In this document: in pieces, positions 53,735-62,213 of the stretch
How positions within the stretch are numbered: position 1 is the stretch's first letter
How the letters are laid out: each line of letters opens with the position of its first letter
Assembly (NCBI GenBank): GCA_002364535.1
Contig: DEYL01000002.1
Location: 113,087 to 177,086 of the forward strand
Length of the DNA: 64,000 nucleotides
Direction: 5' to 3'
DNA from: Flavobacteriaceae bacterium UBA3159
GTDB lineage: Bacteria > Bacteroidota > Bacteroidia > Flavobacteriales > Flavobacteriaceae
Notes under the pieces: generated by a model
The model's database searches: none
What the model was told of the DNA's origin: nothing
Seen by the model: the letters and a program-made list of their open reading frames with translations, nothing else
Made by a program: the position numbers and the translations under genes

Positions 53735-54426
53735 TCTTTACAATAACACGGCAGATCGCCAAAGGTAAATGAAATTGTTAAACCAGTAAAAACATACCAG
53801 TCATTATTGTATAAATTTCCAAATTTTAAATCATTGATCAGACCGTCCTCCGTTTCCGGAGCACTTCCGTCCAAATTATCAGTAAAAGTATATCTGACAC
53901 CCAACTCTATCCCCAACACAACAAAAGGAGACACGTTGGCTTTTAGCCCAATGATTGCCGGTAAAGTAATATCATTGCCTTTGCCATATTCTATATTTTC
54001 TAAGGTATTAGGTTCGTGGTAAAACAAATTGTATCGTATAAAACCTGCTCCCAGAAACAAGTAAGGTGCTATTTTTTTATCATTGCCGTGGAGGTTAAAA
54101 TCGTAAAAATTTACTTCGGCTCCCACCGAAAACTCCATGATTTGATTTTTAAATCTGTACTTTCGATTAAATCGGGCAAAATCTAGGGGTGAATAATCAC
54201 TTTTTTTTACATTAATTAACATGGCATTTGCCCTAAGCGAATATCGGGTGGTGCGATTCCATTTGTACACCAAACCAAAAGCCGGATTTTCGGGAAATAC
54301 GAAATAGGTCGATCCAATATCTCCGATATAATTACCTGCCCCCAAAAAAGTACCTATTTCATGAAATTGTGCCCGAGAATGGAGGCAAAAGCAAAGGAGT
54401 ACGGTAAAAAGCGAAGACCTTTTCAT
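53731..54426 (-). CDS. DUF6089-family outer membrane protein
   Basis: A 231-residue exported protein with a short signal (LFTVLLCFCLHSRAQ) and an eight-strand barrel-like pattern: FHEIGTFLGAGNYIGDIGST, FGLVYKWNRTTRYSLRAN, APYLFLGAGFIRYN, VLGIELGVRYTFTDN, and a last strand before PCYCKE. It matches the DUF6089 protein that precedes uppS-bamA in many flavobacteria. Function is unknown; position suggests a link to outer-membrane or envelope biogenesis. It overlaps uppS by 4 bases. Confidence 0.87.
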   Translation of the reverse strand: MKRSSLFTVLLCFCLHSRAQFHEIGTFLGAGNYIGDIGSTYFVFPENPAFGLVYKWNRTTRYSLRANAMLINVKKSDYSPLDFARFNRKYRFKNQIMEFSVGAEVNFYDFNLHGNDKKIAPYLFLGAGFIRYNLFYHEPNTLENIEYGKGNDITLPAIIGLKANVSPFVVLGIELGVRYTFTDNLDGSAPETEDGLINDLKFGNLYNNDWYVFTGLTISFTFGDLPCYCKE

Positions 54427-54504
54427 TTAAGTTTAGGGTATAAAAATTAGGGGCGTAAATTTTAGCCATTGTTACCCATAATCTTAAACTTATAAATCCT
54501 AGAA

Positions 54505-55386
54505 TTATTGCCTGTTTCGGGCATCATAACCCCAAAAAAGTTTGTCGCGAAGTGTCTTAAAATAATTGTCCCCTTCCAGTTCTACAGTAAAGACAGAAAA
54601 AGGGGCTTTTTTGATGTGAATCTGTGTACCGTTTTCGATGGTAAAAATGCGGGAGTCCAGGGACAATAAATGATCCTCTCCGCGGCCATCTACGCTAATT
54701 TCTATTTCTGCTTTGTCGGGAACCACTAGCGGTCTGATATTCAAATTGTGTGGAGCGATCGGATTGAGTACGAACCCCTCAGTCTCCGGGGTTAAAATAG
54801 GTCCTCCACTACTTAAAGAGTAGCCTGTGGATCCCGTAGGAGTAGCAATGATAAGACCATCAGCCCAGTAGGTGGTCAAAAACTCCTTTTCGATTTGCGT
54901 GGCGATGCTCAACATGGCAGTGGTGTTTTTTCTGTTGATACTGATTTCGTTTAGCGCATAGCCAAATTCGTCAATTTCGGACGATAGAGTGGAGAGTTCC
55001 ACGGCCAGCAATGCCCGTTTAACCAATTTGAATTTTTCATCAAAAAATTTGTCCAAAGCCTCGTTTAGGGATTCTTTTTGCAGACTGGTCAAAAAGCCCA
55101 AACGACCTGTATTGATTCCCAATATGGGGATTTGGGTGTCTTTCACAAAAGGGATAGAACGCAACAATGTTCCATCTCCACCAATGGAGAAAAGATAATC
55201 ATTGTCAGAACCAAGGGTGCCACTGGCATCAAAAGCATTGTACTTTTTGGCTTCCGCAGGCAGGTGTTTTGTCAGGCGGTTGTCCAGAGACAATCGGTGT
55301 CCTTTATTTTCTAAATAAGCAATGGCAGCCTTGGCAAATTCTATGGTTGCAGGTGTATCATAGGCACAAAAAACAGCGATCTTCAT
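54505..55386 (-). CDS. nadK: NAD kinase
   Basis: A 293-residue enzyme phosphorylating NAD to NADP in the cytoplasm. The catalytic GGDGT lies in YLFSIGGDGTLLRS, ALNEISINR supplies the Asn-Glu pair, and ADGLIIATPTGSTGYSLSSGG is the second family motif. The ATG at 55386 is chosen over a GTG one codon upstream. It is divergent from pdxJ across 111 bases. Confidence 0.96.
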   Translation of the reverse strand: MKIAVFCAYDTPATIEFAKAAIAYLENKGHRLSLDNRLTKHLPAEAKKYNAFDASGTLGSDNDYLFSIGGDGTLLRSIPFVKDTQIPILGINTGRLGFLTSLQKESLNEALDKFFDEKFKLVKRALLAVELSTLSSEIDEFGYALNEISINRKNTTAMLSIATQIEKEFLTTYWADGLIIATPTGSTGYSLSSGGPILTPETEGFVLNPIAPHNLNIRPLVVPDKAEIEISVDGRGEDHLLSLDSRIFTIENGTQIHIKKAPFSVFTVELEGDNYFKTLRDKLFWGYDARNRQ

Positions 55387-55447
55387 CACATAAGCTTAAG
55401 TTGTAAAATTACAAAACTTTATTGGGCTTGCCTTTTGATAGGAGAAA

Positions 55448-55480
55448 TTTAGCCGATGCCATTAATAGTTCTTAATTTTG
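55448..55480 (+). promoter_or_regulatory. promoter for pdxJ
   Basis: TTTA (55448-55451), 21 bases, then TAATTTTG (55473-55480) fits the Bacteroidota promoter with one mismatch in the -33 box. It ends 17 bases before the pdxJ ATG, which is also preceded by AAGGA, an unusually good ribosome site for this genome. Confidence 0.5.
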
Positions 55481-55497
55481 CGGTCTAAAAGGAAATC

Positions 55498-56211
55498 ATG
55501 ACCCAGTTAAGTGTAAACATCAATAAAATCGCCACACTGAGAAATTCCCGTGGGGGAAATGTACCCTATCTGCTCAAAGTTGCGGCAGACTTGCAAAGCT
55601 TCGGTGCTCAGGGCATTACCATTCATCCCAGGCCGGATCAACGCCACATCCGCTACGATGACGCCTTGGCCTTGCCCGCTGTATTGACCACCGAATTCAA
55701 TATCGAAGGCAATCCCATCCCAAAATTCATCGATTTGGTTACACAAATCCAACCCGATCAAGTGACCCTGGTTCCCGATGCTGAGGACGCCATTACCTCC
55801 AACGCCGGCTGGGATACCATCAAACATAAAGTCTTTCTTGCGGAGGTCATCAGTGAGTTTCAAAGCCACGGGATCAGAACTTCTATTTTTGTCGATCCCA
55901 TTGAAAAAATAGTGGAAGGGGCCAAAAATACGGGAACCGATAGAATAGAACTATACACAGAGGCTTATGCTCAAAATTTTATAAAAAATCCAGAAAAAGC
56001 AGTGGCTCCCTATACCAAAGCGGCTATAATGGCGAACGACCTGGGCATCGGTATCAATGCCGGACATGATCTGAATTTGGAAAACACGGCTTTTTTTGTA
56101 CAAAATATTCCCAATTTGCTGGAGGTTTCCATTGGCCATGCACTGGTATGCGAGTCCCTCTATCTGGGTTTTGAAAATGTCATCCCCATGTATTTGCAAC
56201 GCCTTAGTTGA
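55498..56211 (+). CDS. pdxJ: pyridoxine 5'-phosphate synthase
   Basis: A 237-residue TIM-barrel enzyme that condenses 1-deoxyxylulose-5-phosphate with 3-amino-2-oxopropyl phosphate to pyridoxine 5'-phosphate, the de novo route to PLP. Family motifs are SVNINKIATLRNSRGGN, GITIHPRPDQRHIRYDD, QVTLVPDAEDAITSNAGWD, FVDP, GTDRIELYTEAYA, GIGINAGHDLN and EVSIGHALV. It supplies the cofactor for PLP enzymes such as the SelA-like protein of this window, though not linked to it. The hydrolase gene overlaps its stop by one base. Confidence 0.96.
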   Translation: MTQLSVNINKIATLRNSRGGNVPYLLKVAADLQSFGAQGITIHPRPDQRHIRYDDALALPAVLTTEFNIEGNPIPKFIDLVTQIQPDQVTLVPDAEDAITSNAGWDTIKHKVFLAEVISEFQSHGIRTSIFVDPIEKIVEGAKNTGTDRIELYTEAYAQNFIKNPEKAVAPYTKAAIMANDLGIGINAGHDLNLENTAFFVQNIPNLLEVSIGHALVCESLYLGFENVIPMYLQRLS

Positions 56212-56981
56212 TGAATATTTTACATTCTAACATCGTAGGATCGGGTGGCGATCATTTTATCATTTTACACGGATTTTTGGGTATGGGGGACAACTGGAAG
56301 ACCCATGCCAAACAGTTGACCGAAAAAGGATATTGTGTTCATTTGGTGGACCAAAGAAACCACGGTAGGAGTTTTTGGAGCGATAAATTTGATTATAAGG
56401 TAATGGCAAACGATTTGCTTCAATACCTGAATCACCATGGGATCGAACAAGCTATTGTGTTGGGTCATTCTATGGGTGGAAAAACAGCGATGGCTTTTGC
56501 CCTGCAATATCCCGATCGGGTGCAAAAACTGATCATCGCCGATATTGCCCCCAAATATTATGCGCCCCACCACCAACAGATTTTGGCCGGACTGAGTACC
56601 CTAAACTTTGAAGAGATCACCTCACGAAAGGCCGCCGCCGAGCATTTGGAAAATTATATTCCTGATGCAGGTACCCGTCAGTTTTTACTAAAAAATCTCT
56701 ATTGGGTTTCCGAAGGAAAATTGGGACTTCGCACCAATATAGCCGTATTAAAAAATGCCGCAGAGTCCGTAGGTGCCGCCATCCAATCCCAAAAACAATA
56801 CCACCAACCCACTTTTTTTCTTTGTGGGGAACACTCGAATTATATCAATCCCAAGACCGACAAAGAGATTTTACAATATTTCCCCAAAGCAGAAATCGTT
56901 GAAATCAAAGGAGCCGGACATTGGCTCCATGCCGAACAGCCACAAATGTTTTTTAAAACACTTACGGACTGGTTAACATAA
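56211..56981 (+). CDS. alpha/beta-fold hydrolase (YbfF-like)
   Basis: A 256-residue cytoplasmic alpha/beta hydrolase. HGFLGMGDNWKTHAKQL forms the oxyanion-hole region, the nucleophile Ser is in LGHSMGGKTAM, and the catalytic His is in GAGHWLHAEQP. The acid is less clear; FLCGEHSNYI has Glu-His where many relatives have Gly-Xaa-Xaa-Ser. VDQRNHGRS is typical of the YbfF acyl-CoA thioesterase/esterase group. The ATG at 56211 overlaps the pdxJ stop as TGATG. The substrate is unknown. Confidence 0.88.
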   Translation: MNILHSNIVGSGGDHFIILHGFLGMGDNWKTHAKQLTEKGYCVHLVDQRNHGRSFWSDKFDYKVMANDLLQYLNHHGIEQAIVLGHSMGGKTAMAFALQYPDRVQKLIIADIAPKYYAPHHQQILAGLSTLNFEEITSRKAAAEHLENYIPDAGTRQFLLKNLYWVSEGKLGLRTNIAVLKNAAESVGAAIQSQKQYHQPTFFLCGEHSNYINPKTDKEILQYFPKAEIVEIKGAGHWLHAEQPQMFFKTLTDWLT

Positions 56982-57064
56982 AGGCTATTGATTTATATTT
57001 TCTACACATAACCACTAAAATGTGATAAAATATAACAAAATGTTATGCACTCTTTCCATCCCTT

Positions 57065-57072
57065 TATTTTTG
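57065..57072 (+). promoter_or_regulatory. -7 promoter element just before the GNAT gene
   Basis: TATTTTTG, an exact TANNTTTG match, ends 7 bases before the ATG, so the message would be nearly leaderless. Upstream, CATAAC (57006-57011) and GTTATG (57042-57047) form a loose inverted repeat that could be an operator. No -33 TTTG. Confidence 0.4.
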
Positions 57073-57079
57073 CCCCGTT

Positions 57080-57568
57080 ATGATCAAAGCCCATATTCGA
57101 AAAGCCAAAAAGTCTGATGCCGCATCGATCTTATTTTTGATCCGAGAATTGGCGATTTTTGAAAAAGAACCGCAGGCGGTGATCGTTACTCAGTCCCAAA
57201 TTGAAAGAGACGGTTTTGGAGACCGTCCGCTGTTTGAATGTTTTGTATCCGAAGTGGCCGATCAGGTGGTTGGTATGGCACTCTATTATCCGCGTTATTC
57301 CACCTGGAAAGGACCTACTTTTCACCTGGAGGATTTGATCGTTACGGAGCCGATGAAGGGCAAGGGGATAGGTACACAATTGTACAACGCCTTTTTAGAG
57401 CATGCCTACGATACGGGAGTGAAGCGGGTCGAATGGGCGGTTTTGGACTGGAACCTTCCGGCCATTAAGTTTTATCAAAAAAGCGGTGCCACCATTTCGG
57501 ACGATTGGAGAAGTGTGCAAATGGACAAAAAAAGCATAGACAACTATATCTTAAAAATTAATTCATAA
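57080..57568 (+). CDS. GNAT-family N-acetyltransferase
   Basis: A 162-residue acetyl-CoA-dependent transferase. The N-terminal strand-helix IRKAKKSDAASILFLIRELA and the central HLEDLIVTEPMKGKGIGTQL, with the pyrophosphate-binding Gly-Lys-Gly-Ile-Gly, define the fold. RVEWAVLDWNLPAIKFYQKSGA is the usual C-terminal motif, close to diamine/thialysine acetyltransferases. It ends 2 bases before the aspartate kinase gene. The acceptor is unknown. Confidence 0.92.
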   Translation: MIKAHIRKAKKSDAASILFLIRELAIFEKEPQAVIVTQSQIERDGFGDRPLFECFVSEVADQVVGMALYYPRYSTWKGPTFHLEDLIVTEPMKGKGIGTQLYNAFLEHAYDTGVKRVEWAVLDWNLPAIKFYQKSGATISDDWRSVQMDKKSIDNYILKINS

Positions 57569-57570
57569 GA

Positions 57571-58833
57571 ATGAAAGTATTCAAGTTTGGAGGAGCCTCG
57601 GTCAAAGATGCTGCAGGGGTTAAAAATATTTTACGTGTTTTACGCCATATAGGTTTTAAAGATACCCTAATCGTGGTATCGGCCATGGGAAAAACCACCA
57701 ATGCCTTGGAGCGAGTGGTCCACTCCTTTTTTGAAAACAAGGAGCAGTTTCCTCAAGACATGGAAAAGGTGAGGAAAGATCACCACCGTATTATTGAGGA
57801 GCTGTTTGAGTCGGAAACTGCAGCGATCAACCAAAAAGTAAATGCCCTCTTTGATGGGGTTTTAACTTTTTTAAACACTACCGATATCAAGGACTACAGC
57901 TTGGTTTACGATCAAGTGGTGAGTGTGGGGGAGTTGGTTTCCACTAACATCATCAGTCATTATATGAATAAGGAGGGTATGGAAAATCATTGGTTGGATG
58001 CCCGTGAGTGTATCAAAACGGATACCTATTTTCGCGATGCCAATTTATACTGGACGGATACCGAGGCGGCCATTCAGCTGGCTGTCAATGGAAAAAGCAC
58101 ACTGATCTCACAGGGTTTTATCGGCAGTGCCTCCAATGGATTGACCACCACTTTGGGACGGGAAGGGTCTGACTATAGTGCCGCCATCTTTGCTTATGCC
58201 TTGGGGGCTCATTCGGTAACTATTTGGAAGGACGTTCCGGGAGTGTTGAACGGTGATCCGTGGAAGTTTAGCGACACTGTTCTGCTGCATCAAATCTCCT
58301 ACCGAGAGGCCATTGAGTTGGCTTTTTACGGGGCATCGGTCATTCATCCCAAAACAATCCAGCCACTGCAACGCAAGGAAATACCCCTTTATGTAAAATC
58401 CTTTGAAAATCCGGAAAATAAGGGTACAGCTGTGTCAAAAGGAAAAACACTCCATCCTGAAGTTCCCTGCTATATTGTCAAAAATGATCAAACCCTTTTA
58501 AAACTGTCCTCCAAAGATTTTTCTTTTATTGTGGAGGAGAACATTAGTGAGATCTTTGCACTCTTGCACCAATATCAAATGCGGGTGGAGATGATCCAAA
58601 ACTCGGCCATTAGTTTTTCTATATGTATTTACAATAAATATGGTAAGTTGCAACCTTTATTGGAGGTCCTTAAAACAAAGTTTAAAGTAAAGGTTACCGA
58701 TGGGGTTTCGCTCTATACGATTCGCCATTTTGATAAACCGGCGATCAATTTTATTAAAAATAAGGTGGGCGAAATCCTCTTAGAGCAAAGAACGCTCAAC
58801 ACGGCTCAGTTTGTGGTCAGGGAGAAGCCCTAA
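57571..58833 (+). CDS. aspartate kinase (monofunctional)
   Basis: A 420-residue enzyme that phosphorylates aspartate, the first step to lysine, threonine and methionine. The kinase domain opens MKVFKFGGASVKDAAGVKN. SQGFIGSASNGLTTTLGREG, SDYSAAIFAYALGA, ITIWKDVPG-like (VTIWKDVPGVLNGDPW) and YGASVIHPKTIQPL complete the substrate and nucleotide sites. An ACT-type regulatory part follows from about residue 305 (LLKLSSKDFSFI). There is no fused homoserine dehydrogenase. Its stop codon overlaps the stop of the convergent dehydrogenase gene. Confidence 0.94.
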   Translation: MKVFKFGGASVKDAAGVKNILRVLRHIGFKDTLIVVSAMGKTTNALERVVHSFFENKEQFPQDMEKVRKDHHRIIEELFESETAAINQKVNALFDGVLTFLNTTDIKDYSLVYDQVVSVGELVSTNIISHYMNKEGMENHWLDARECIKTDTYFRDANLYWTDTEAAIQLAVNGKSTLISQGFIGSASNGLTTTLGREGSDYSAAIFAYALGAHSVTIWKDVPGVLNGDPWKFSDTVLLHQISYREAIELAFYGASVIHPKTIQPLQRKEIPLYVKSFENPENKGTAVSKGKTLHPEVPCYIVKNDQTLLKLSSKDFSFIVEENISEIFALLHQYQMRVEMIQNSAISFSICIYNKYGKLQPLLEVLKTKFKVKVTDGVSLYTIRHFDKPAINFIKNKVGEILLEQRTLNTAQFVVREKP

Positions 58834-59768
58834 AAAAACAGTTTTTTCACTTTTCCTATAATGGTGGCGGCCAGTTTGACATGACTTTCCCCGGTCCATC
58901 CTGCCACATGGGGACTGAGCAGTATATTTTCTGCTTCTATCAAATATTGAAGTGCGGGGGGTAGTTTTTTTTCATTGAAGATGGATGAGAAGGATCGGGT
59001 TTCGTATTCCAAAACATCCAATCCGGCGCCCATGATTTTTTGGGACTGCAAGCCTGCGACTAAGTCCTCAGTTATCACTGCCGATCCACGGGCGGTATTC
59101 AACAGCCAAAAGGCGTGGCCCATGCCCGCTATAAATTTTTTATCGATCATGCCACGGGTCAGTGGGGTTTGTGGAATGTGAAGGCTTATGATTTCGCACT
59201 CGGCTTGAAGGGTTTTCCAATCCACTTGCTTGGCGTATTGATCTCCCACATTGTCCAAAATATCGTAGCAAAGGGTTTTGACATCAAAACCGGAGATTCT
59301 TTTGGCGAAGCTTTTTCCTGTATTGCCATAGCCAATGATGCCTACGGTTCTTCCGAAGAGTTCCCATCCTCGGTGGCCTTCCCGATCCCACCGGCCTGAT
59401 TTTATGGAGGCATGTCCCGCTTTGAGTCGATTCATCAAGGACAAAAGCATGCCCAGGGCGTGTTCTCCTACCGCATTTCGATTGCCCTCGGGAGCGTTTA
59501 ATAAATGAATGTTTCGAGATTCTACGGCTTTCACATCTATGTTTTCCAGTCCTGCTCCTACACGACCGATGAATTTGAGTTTTTTGGCTCGGGCCAAAAA
59601 ATCCTCGTCTATGGGGAATTTGCTCCGGATGATGAGTCCCTCATATTGATTTATTTTAGCCAATATCTCAGCGAGTGAATCGGTATAGGCCGTATCGTTT
59701 TTAAATCCTAAGGCTTGCAGCCCTTTGATCAGGGTGGGGTGGTTTTCCTCTAGGTGTAAAACTTTCAT
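58830..59768 (-). CDS. D-isomer-specific 2-hydroxyacid dehydrogenase (phosphoglycerate dehydrogenase-like)
   Basis: A 312-residue NAD-dependent dehydrogenase. The catalytic set is visible: Arg in LLNTARGSAVI, Glu in the following GAGLDVLEYE and His in LSPHVAGWTGES. The Rossmann motif is TVGIIGYGNTGKSFAKRI, and RVGAGLENIDV, NAPEGNRNAVGEHALGMLL precede it. It lacks the ACT domain of long SerA proteins, as is common in Bacteroidota. Serine synthesis is possible but other 2-hydroxy acids cannot be excluded. Next upstream is mgtE. Confidence 0.92.
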   Translation of the reverse strand: MKVLHLEENHPTLIKGLQALGFKNDTAYTDSLAEILAKINQYEGLIIRSKFPIDEDFLARAKKLKFIGRVGAGLENIDVKAVESRNIHLLNAPEGNRNAVGEHALGMLLSLMNRLKAGHASIKSGRWDREGHRGWELFGRTVGIIGYGNTGKSFAKRISGFDVKTLCYDILDNVGDQYAKQVDWKTLQAECEIISLHIPQTPLTRGMIDKKFIAGMGHAFWLLNTARGSAVITEDLVAGLQSQKIMGAGLDVLEYETRSFSSIFNEKKLPPALQYLIEAENILLSPHVAGWTGESHVKLAATIIGKVKKLFF

Positions 59769-59777
59769 GCCGCGGAA

Positions 59778-61136
59778 TTAGAAGCCCAAAAAGATTTTGG
59801 CCATATAAAAGAAAAGGAAAATACCAAAAATGTCATTGGCAGTGGTGATGAAAGGCCCGGTAGCGATGGCCGGGTCAATACCTCTTTTGTTGAGAATGAT
59901 GGGAACAAAAGTACCGATCAATGCAGCAATGATGATCACGCCCATCATAGATCCGGCAATGGTGAGGCTGATGCTGAGGTCTTGTTGGATGATCACACCA
60001 AAGAGGATGAGGATCAGGGCAAGGGCCAAACCGTTGATCAGGCTTAATCCAACTTCTTTAAAAAGTAAGTTGACCAATGATCCTTTAACGACATTGTTGG
60101 CCAATCCTTGTACTATAATGGCGGAGGATTGTACCCCTACATTCCCTGCCATGGCCGCAATGAGTGGGGTATAGAAAAACAAACTTCTCAGTTCGGGTAG
60201 TTCCATGACTTGCTCAAAATCCTGGAGGATAAACACACTGCCCAAACCGCCCAGGAGTCCCAGAAAGAGCCAAGGTAATCGGGCTTTGGTGAGTTCGAAA
60301 ATACCGTCGTTGGCCTCTACGTCGTTGGAAATTCCTGCCGCCAACTGATAGTCTTTTTCTGCTTCTTCCTTGATCAGGTCAACGATATCGTCAATGGTGA
60401 TGCGCCCCATGAGTTGTTTTTTGGTATTTACCACGGGGATGGCTTCTAAGTCATATTTGGACATGATATCGGCCACTTCTTCTCCAGGTTGATCTACGGT
60501 TACATAATCGACTTTTGGTATGTATATGTCTTTTACGATGGCCCTAGAGTCAGCAGTAATAAGATCTTTAAGGGAAAGCCGTCCTTTAAGAACGTTTTTG
60601 TCGTCAACCACATAAATGGAATGTACCCGTGTTACTTCTTCTGCTTGTACACGCATGGCATTGAGGCACTTGAGCACGCTCAGTCCTTCCTCTACCTTTA
60701 CCAATTCCTTGGCCATCAAGCCTCCAGCAGTGTTTTCGTCATAGGCGAGCAGTTCGCGTATGTCCTCCAAATGCCCTGTGTCACTTATCTGTGACATGAC
60801 CCGTTTTTGGCGTTCTTCCGTCAATTCGCCAATCAGGTCGGCGGCATCGTCAGTGTCCAGTTCTTCGATTTCCTCTGCAATTTCTTTGGCGGAGAAGTTT
60901 TCTAAGATGCCCTCTCGGATATCTTCATCGACTTCTGCCAGGGCATCGGCTGTTTTATCACTGTCCAGTAATTTGACTAGATAGGTCGCCTGATCGGTGG
61001 AAAGTTCATAGATGATCTCAGCAATATCGGCGTAGTGCAGATCTTTGAGTTTACTGCGCAGCTTTTTGTCGGAGCCAACATCAATCAAGTCCTTGATGAA
61101 CTTTATCCCGGTTTTGTCAATTTCAAATTTTGGCAT
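59778..61136 (-). CDS. mgtE: magnesium transporter MgtE
   Basis: A 452-residue Mg2+ channel. The acidic N-terminal MgtE_N domain covers about 20-130 ([34 protein letters not shown]). Two CBS domains cover about 135-255 ([28 protein letters not shown]) and act as Mg2+ sensors. A five-helix pore domain covers about 285-452, with the conserved Pro-x-Ile-Thr-Thr-x-Asn-Asp of [14 protein letters not shown] holding the Mg2+-binding Asp. Length is standard. Its 5' end overlaps rsmA by 14 bases. Confidence 0.96.
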   Translation of the reverse strand: MPKFEIDKTGIKFIKDLIDVGSDKKLRSKLKDLHYADIAEIIYELSTDQATYLVKLLDSDKTADALAEVDEDIREGILENFSAKEIAEEIEELDTDDAADLIGELTEERQKRVMSQISDTGHLEDIRELLAYDENTAGGLMAKELVKVEEGLSVLKCLNAMRVQAEEVTRVHSIYVVDDKNVLKGRLSLKDLITADSRAIVKDIYIPKVDYVTVDQPGEEVADIMSKYDLEAIPVVNTKKQLMGRITIDDIVDLIKEEAEKDYQLAAGISNDVEANDGIFELTKARLPWLFLGLLGGLGSVFILQDFEQVMELPELRSLFFYTPLIAAMAGNVGVQSSAIIVQGLANNVVKGSLVNLLFKEVGLSLINGLALALILILFGVIIQQDLSISLTIAGSMMGVIIIAALIGTFVPIILNKRGIDPAIATGPFITTANDIFGIFLFFYMAKIFLGF

Positions 61137-61902
61137 TTCCCACTTTTTTGGTCAGTTCTATGAATTGCGCTGCGGACAATTTTTCGGGTCGCAGGTCAAA
61201 GATACTATCTTCTAAAGTAAGTTTAGGGATGTTTAGACTTTTCAGGCTGTTTCTCAAAGTCTTTCGGCGTTGCTGAAATCCGGTTTTTACGATCTTAAAG
61301 AGTAATTTCTCATCGAAATCGATGATCAGATCTTCCTTTCTTTTGAGAGAGAGTACTCCTGAATCCACTTTTGGTGGTGGAGAAAAAACAGCAGGGGAAA
61401 CATTGAAATGGTATTGCGCGTGGTAATAGGTTTGACACAAAACAGAGAGTATGCCATAGGCTTTGGTACCGGGTTTTTCGCAGATCCTTTGGGCGACTTC
61501 TTTTTGAAACATGCCGCAAAAAAAAGGGAGGTATTGTCGGTACTCCAGGGCTTTGAATACAATTTGACTCGAAATGTTGTAAGGGAAGTTTCCAATAATG
61601 TCAAAGGTTTGGCCATCAAAGGTTTTGGAGAGGTCCATTTTAAGAAAATCCTCGTTGAGGGTATTTTTTTGTAACTCGGGATATTTCCGGTTGAGGTAGG
61701 CCACAGATTCATTGTCAATCTCAACCAGTTTTAGGTTTTTTGCCCGGGGGATGAGGAATTGGGTGAGCACTCCCATACCGGGGCCCATTTCGAGGATGTT
61801 GTCATTGTTTTGATGTTGAAGTAAATCCGCAATTTTTTGAGCGATGTTTAAATCATTCAGAAAATGTTGTCCTAATTTTTTTTTAGGAGAAACGGCTTTC
61901 AT
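61123..61902 (-). CDS. rsmA: 16S rRNA (adenine1518/1519-N6)-dimethyltransferase RsmA (KsgA)
   Basis: A 259-residue SAM-dependent methyltransferase that dimethylates two adenines in helix 45 of 16S rRNA. The opening [20 protein letters not shown], the SAM motif [15 protein letters not shown] and the catalytic [15 protein letters not shown] are all present. [17 protein letters not shown] and [13 protein letters not shown] end the fold. It is coupled to DUF4286 upstream by a 4-base overlap. Confidence 0.97.
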   Translation of the reverse strand: MKAVSPKKKLGQHFLNDLNIAQKIADLLQHQNNDNILEMGPGMGVLTQFLIPRAKNLKLVEIDNESVAYLNRKYPELQKNTLNEDFLKMDLSKTFDGQTFDIIGNFPYNISSQIVFKALEYRQYLPFFCGMFQKEVAQRICEKPGTKAYGILSVLCQTYYHAQYHFNVSPAVFSPPPKVDSGVLSLKRKEDLIIDFDEKLLFKIVKTGFQQRRKTLRNSLKSLNIPKLTLEDSIFDLRPEKLSAAQFIELTKKVGNAKI

Positions 61903-62210
61903 GGGTATTGTTTTAGGGTTTTGAGTTGACTGCTAAAATGGAGCACGGCTTCACAAAACTGTATTTTGATTTGTTTTTTTAAGACTTGGTCTTCGTTTTC
62001 TAAAAAATTTTGGAGGCTATTGTGATCTGAGATTTGATATTGAAGGGCATAGACTGCACCTTCTTTTGGGGTATTAGTGTCGAGCTTTAGAATGGAGCTA
62101 GCGCTTATTTTTTCAGATTTAGATATTTGGTTGAGCCGAAGATCGACCCATTCCAGCCATTTTTTTTCGACTTCCCTAACCACGTTGCATGTGACATTAT
62201 ACACTATCAT
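61899..62210 (-). CDS. DUF4286-family protein
   Basis: A 103-residue small cytoplasmic protein with an alpha/beta ferredoxin-like pattern ([49 protein letters not shown]). It matches DUF4286, which in Bacteroidota regularly precedes rsmA. Function is unknown. The stop overlaps the rsmA start (ATGA), pointing to coupled translation, and it starts 3 bases after serS ends. Confidence 0.87.
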   Translation of the reverse strand: MIVYNVTCNVVREVEKKWLEWVDLRLNQISKSEKISASSILKLDTNTPKEGAVYALQYQISDHNSLQNFLENEDQVLKKQIKIQFCEAVLHFSSQLKTLKQYP

Positions 62211-62213
62211 CGA

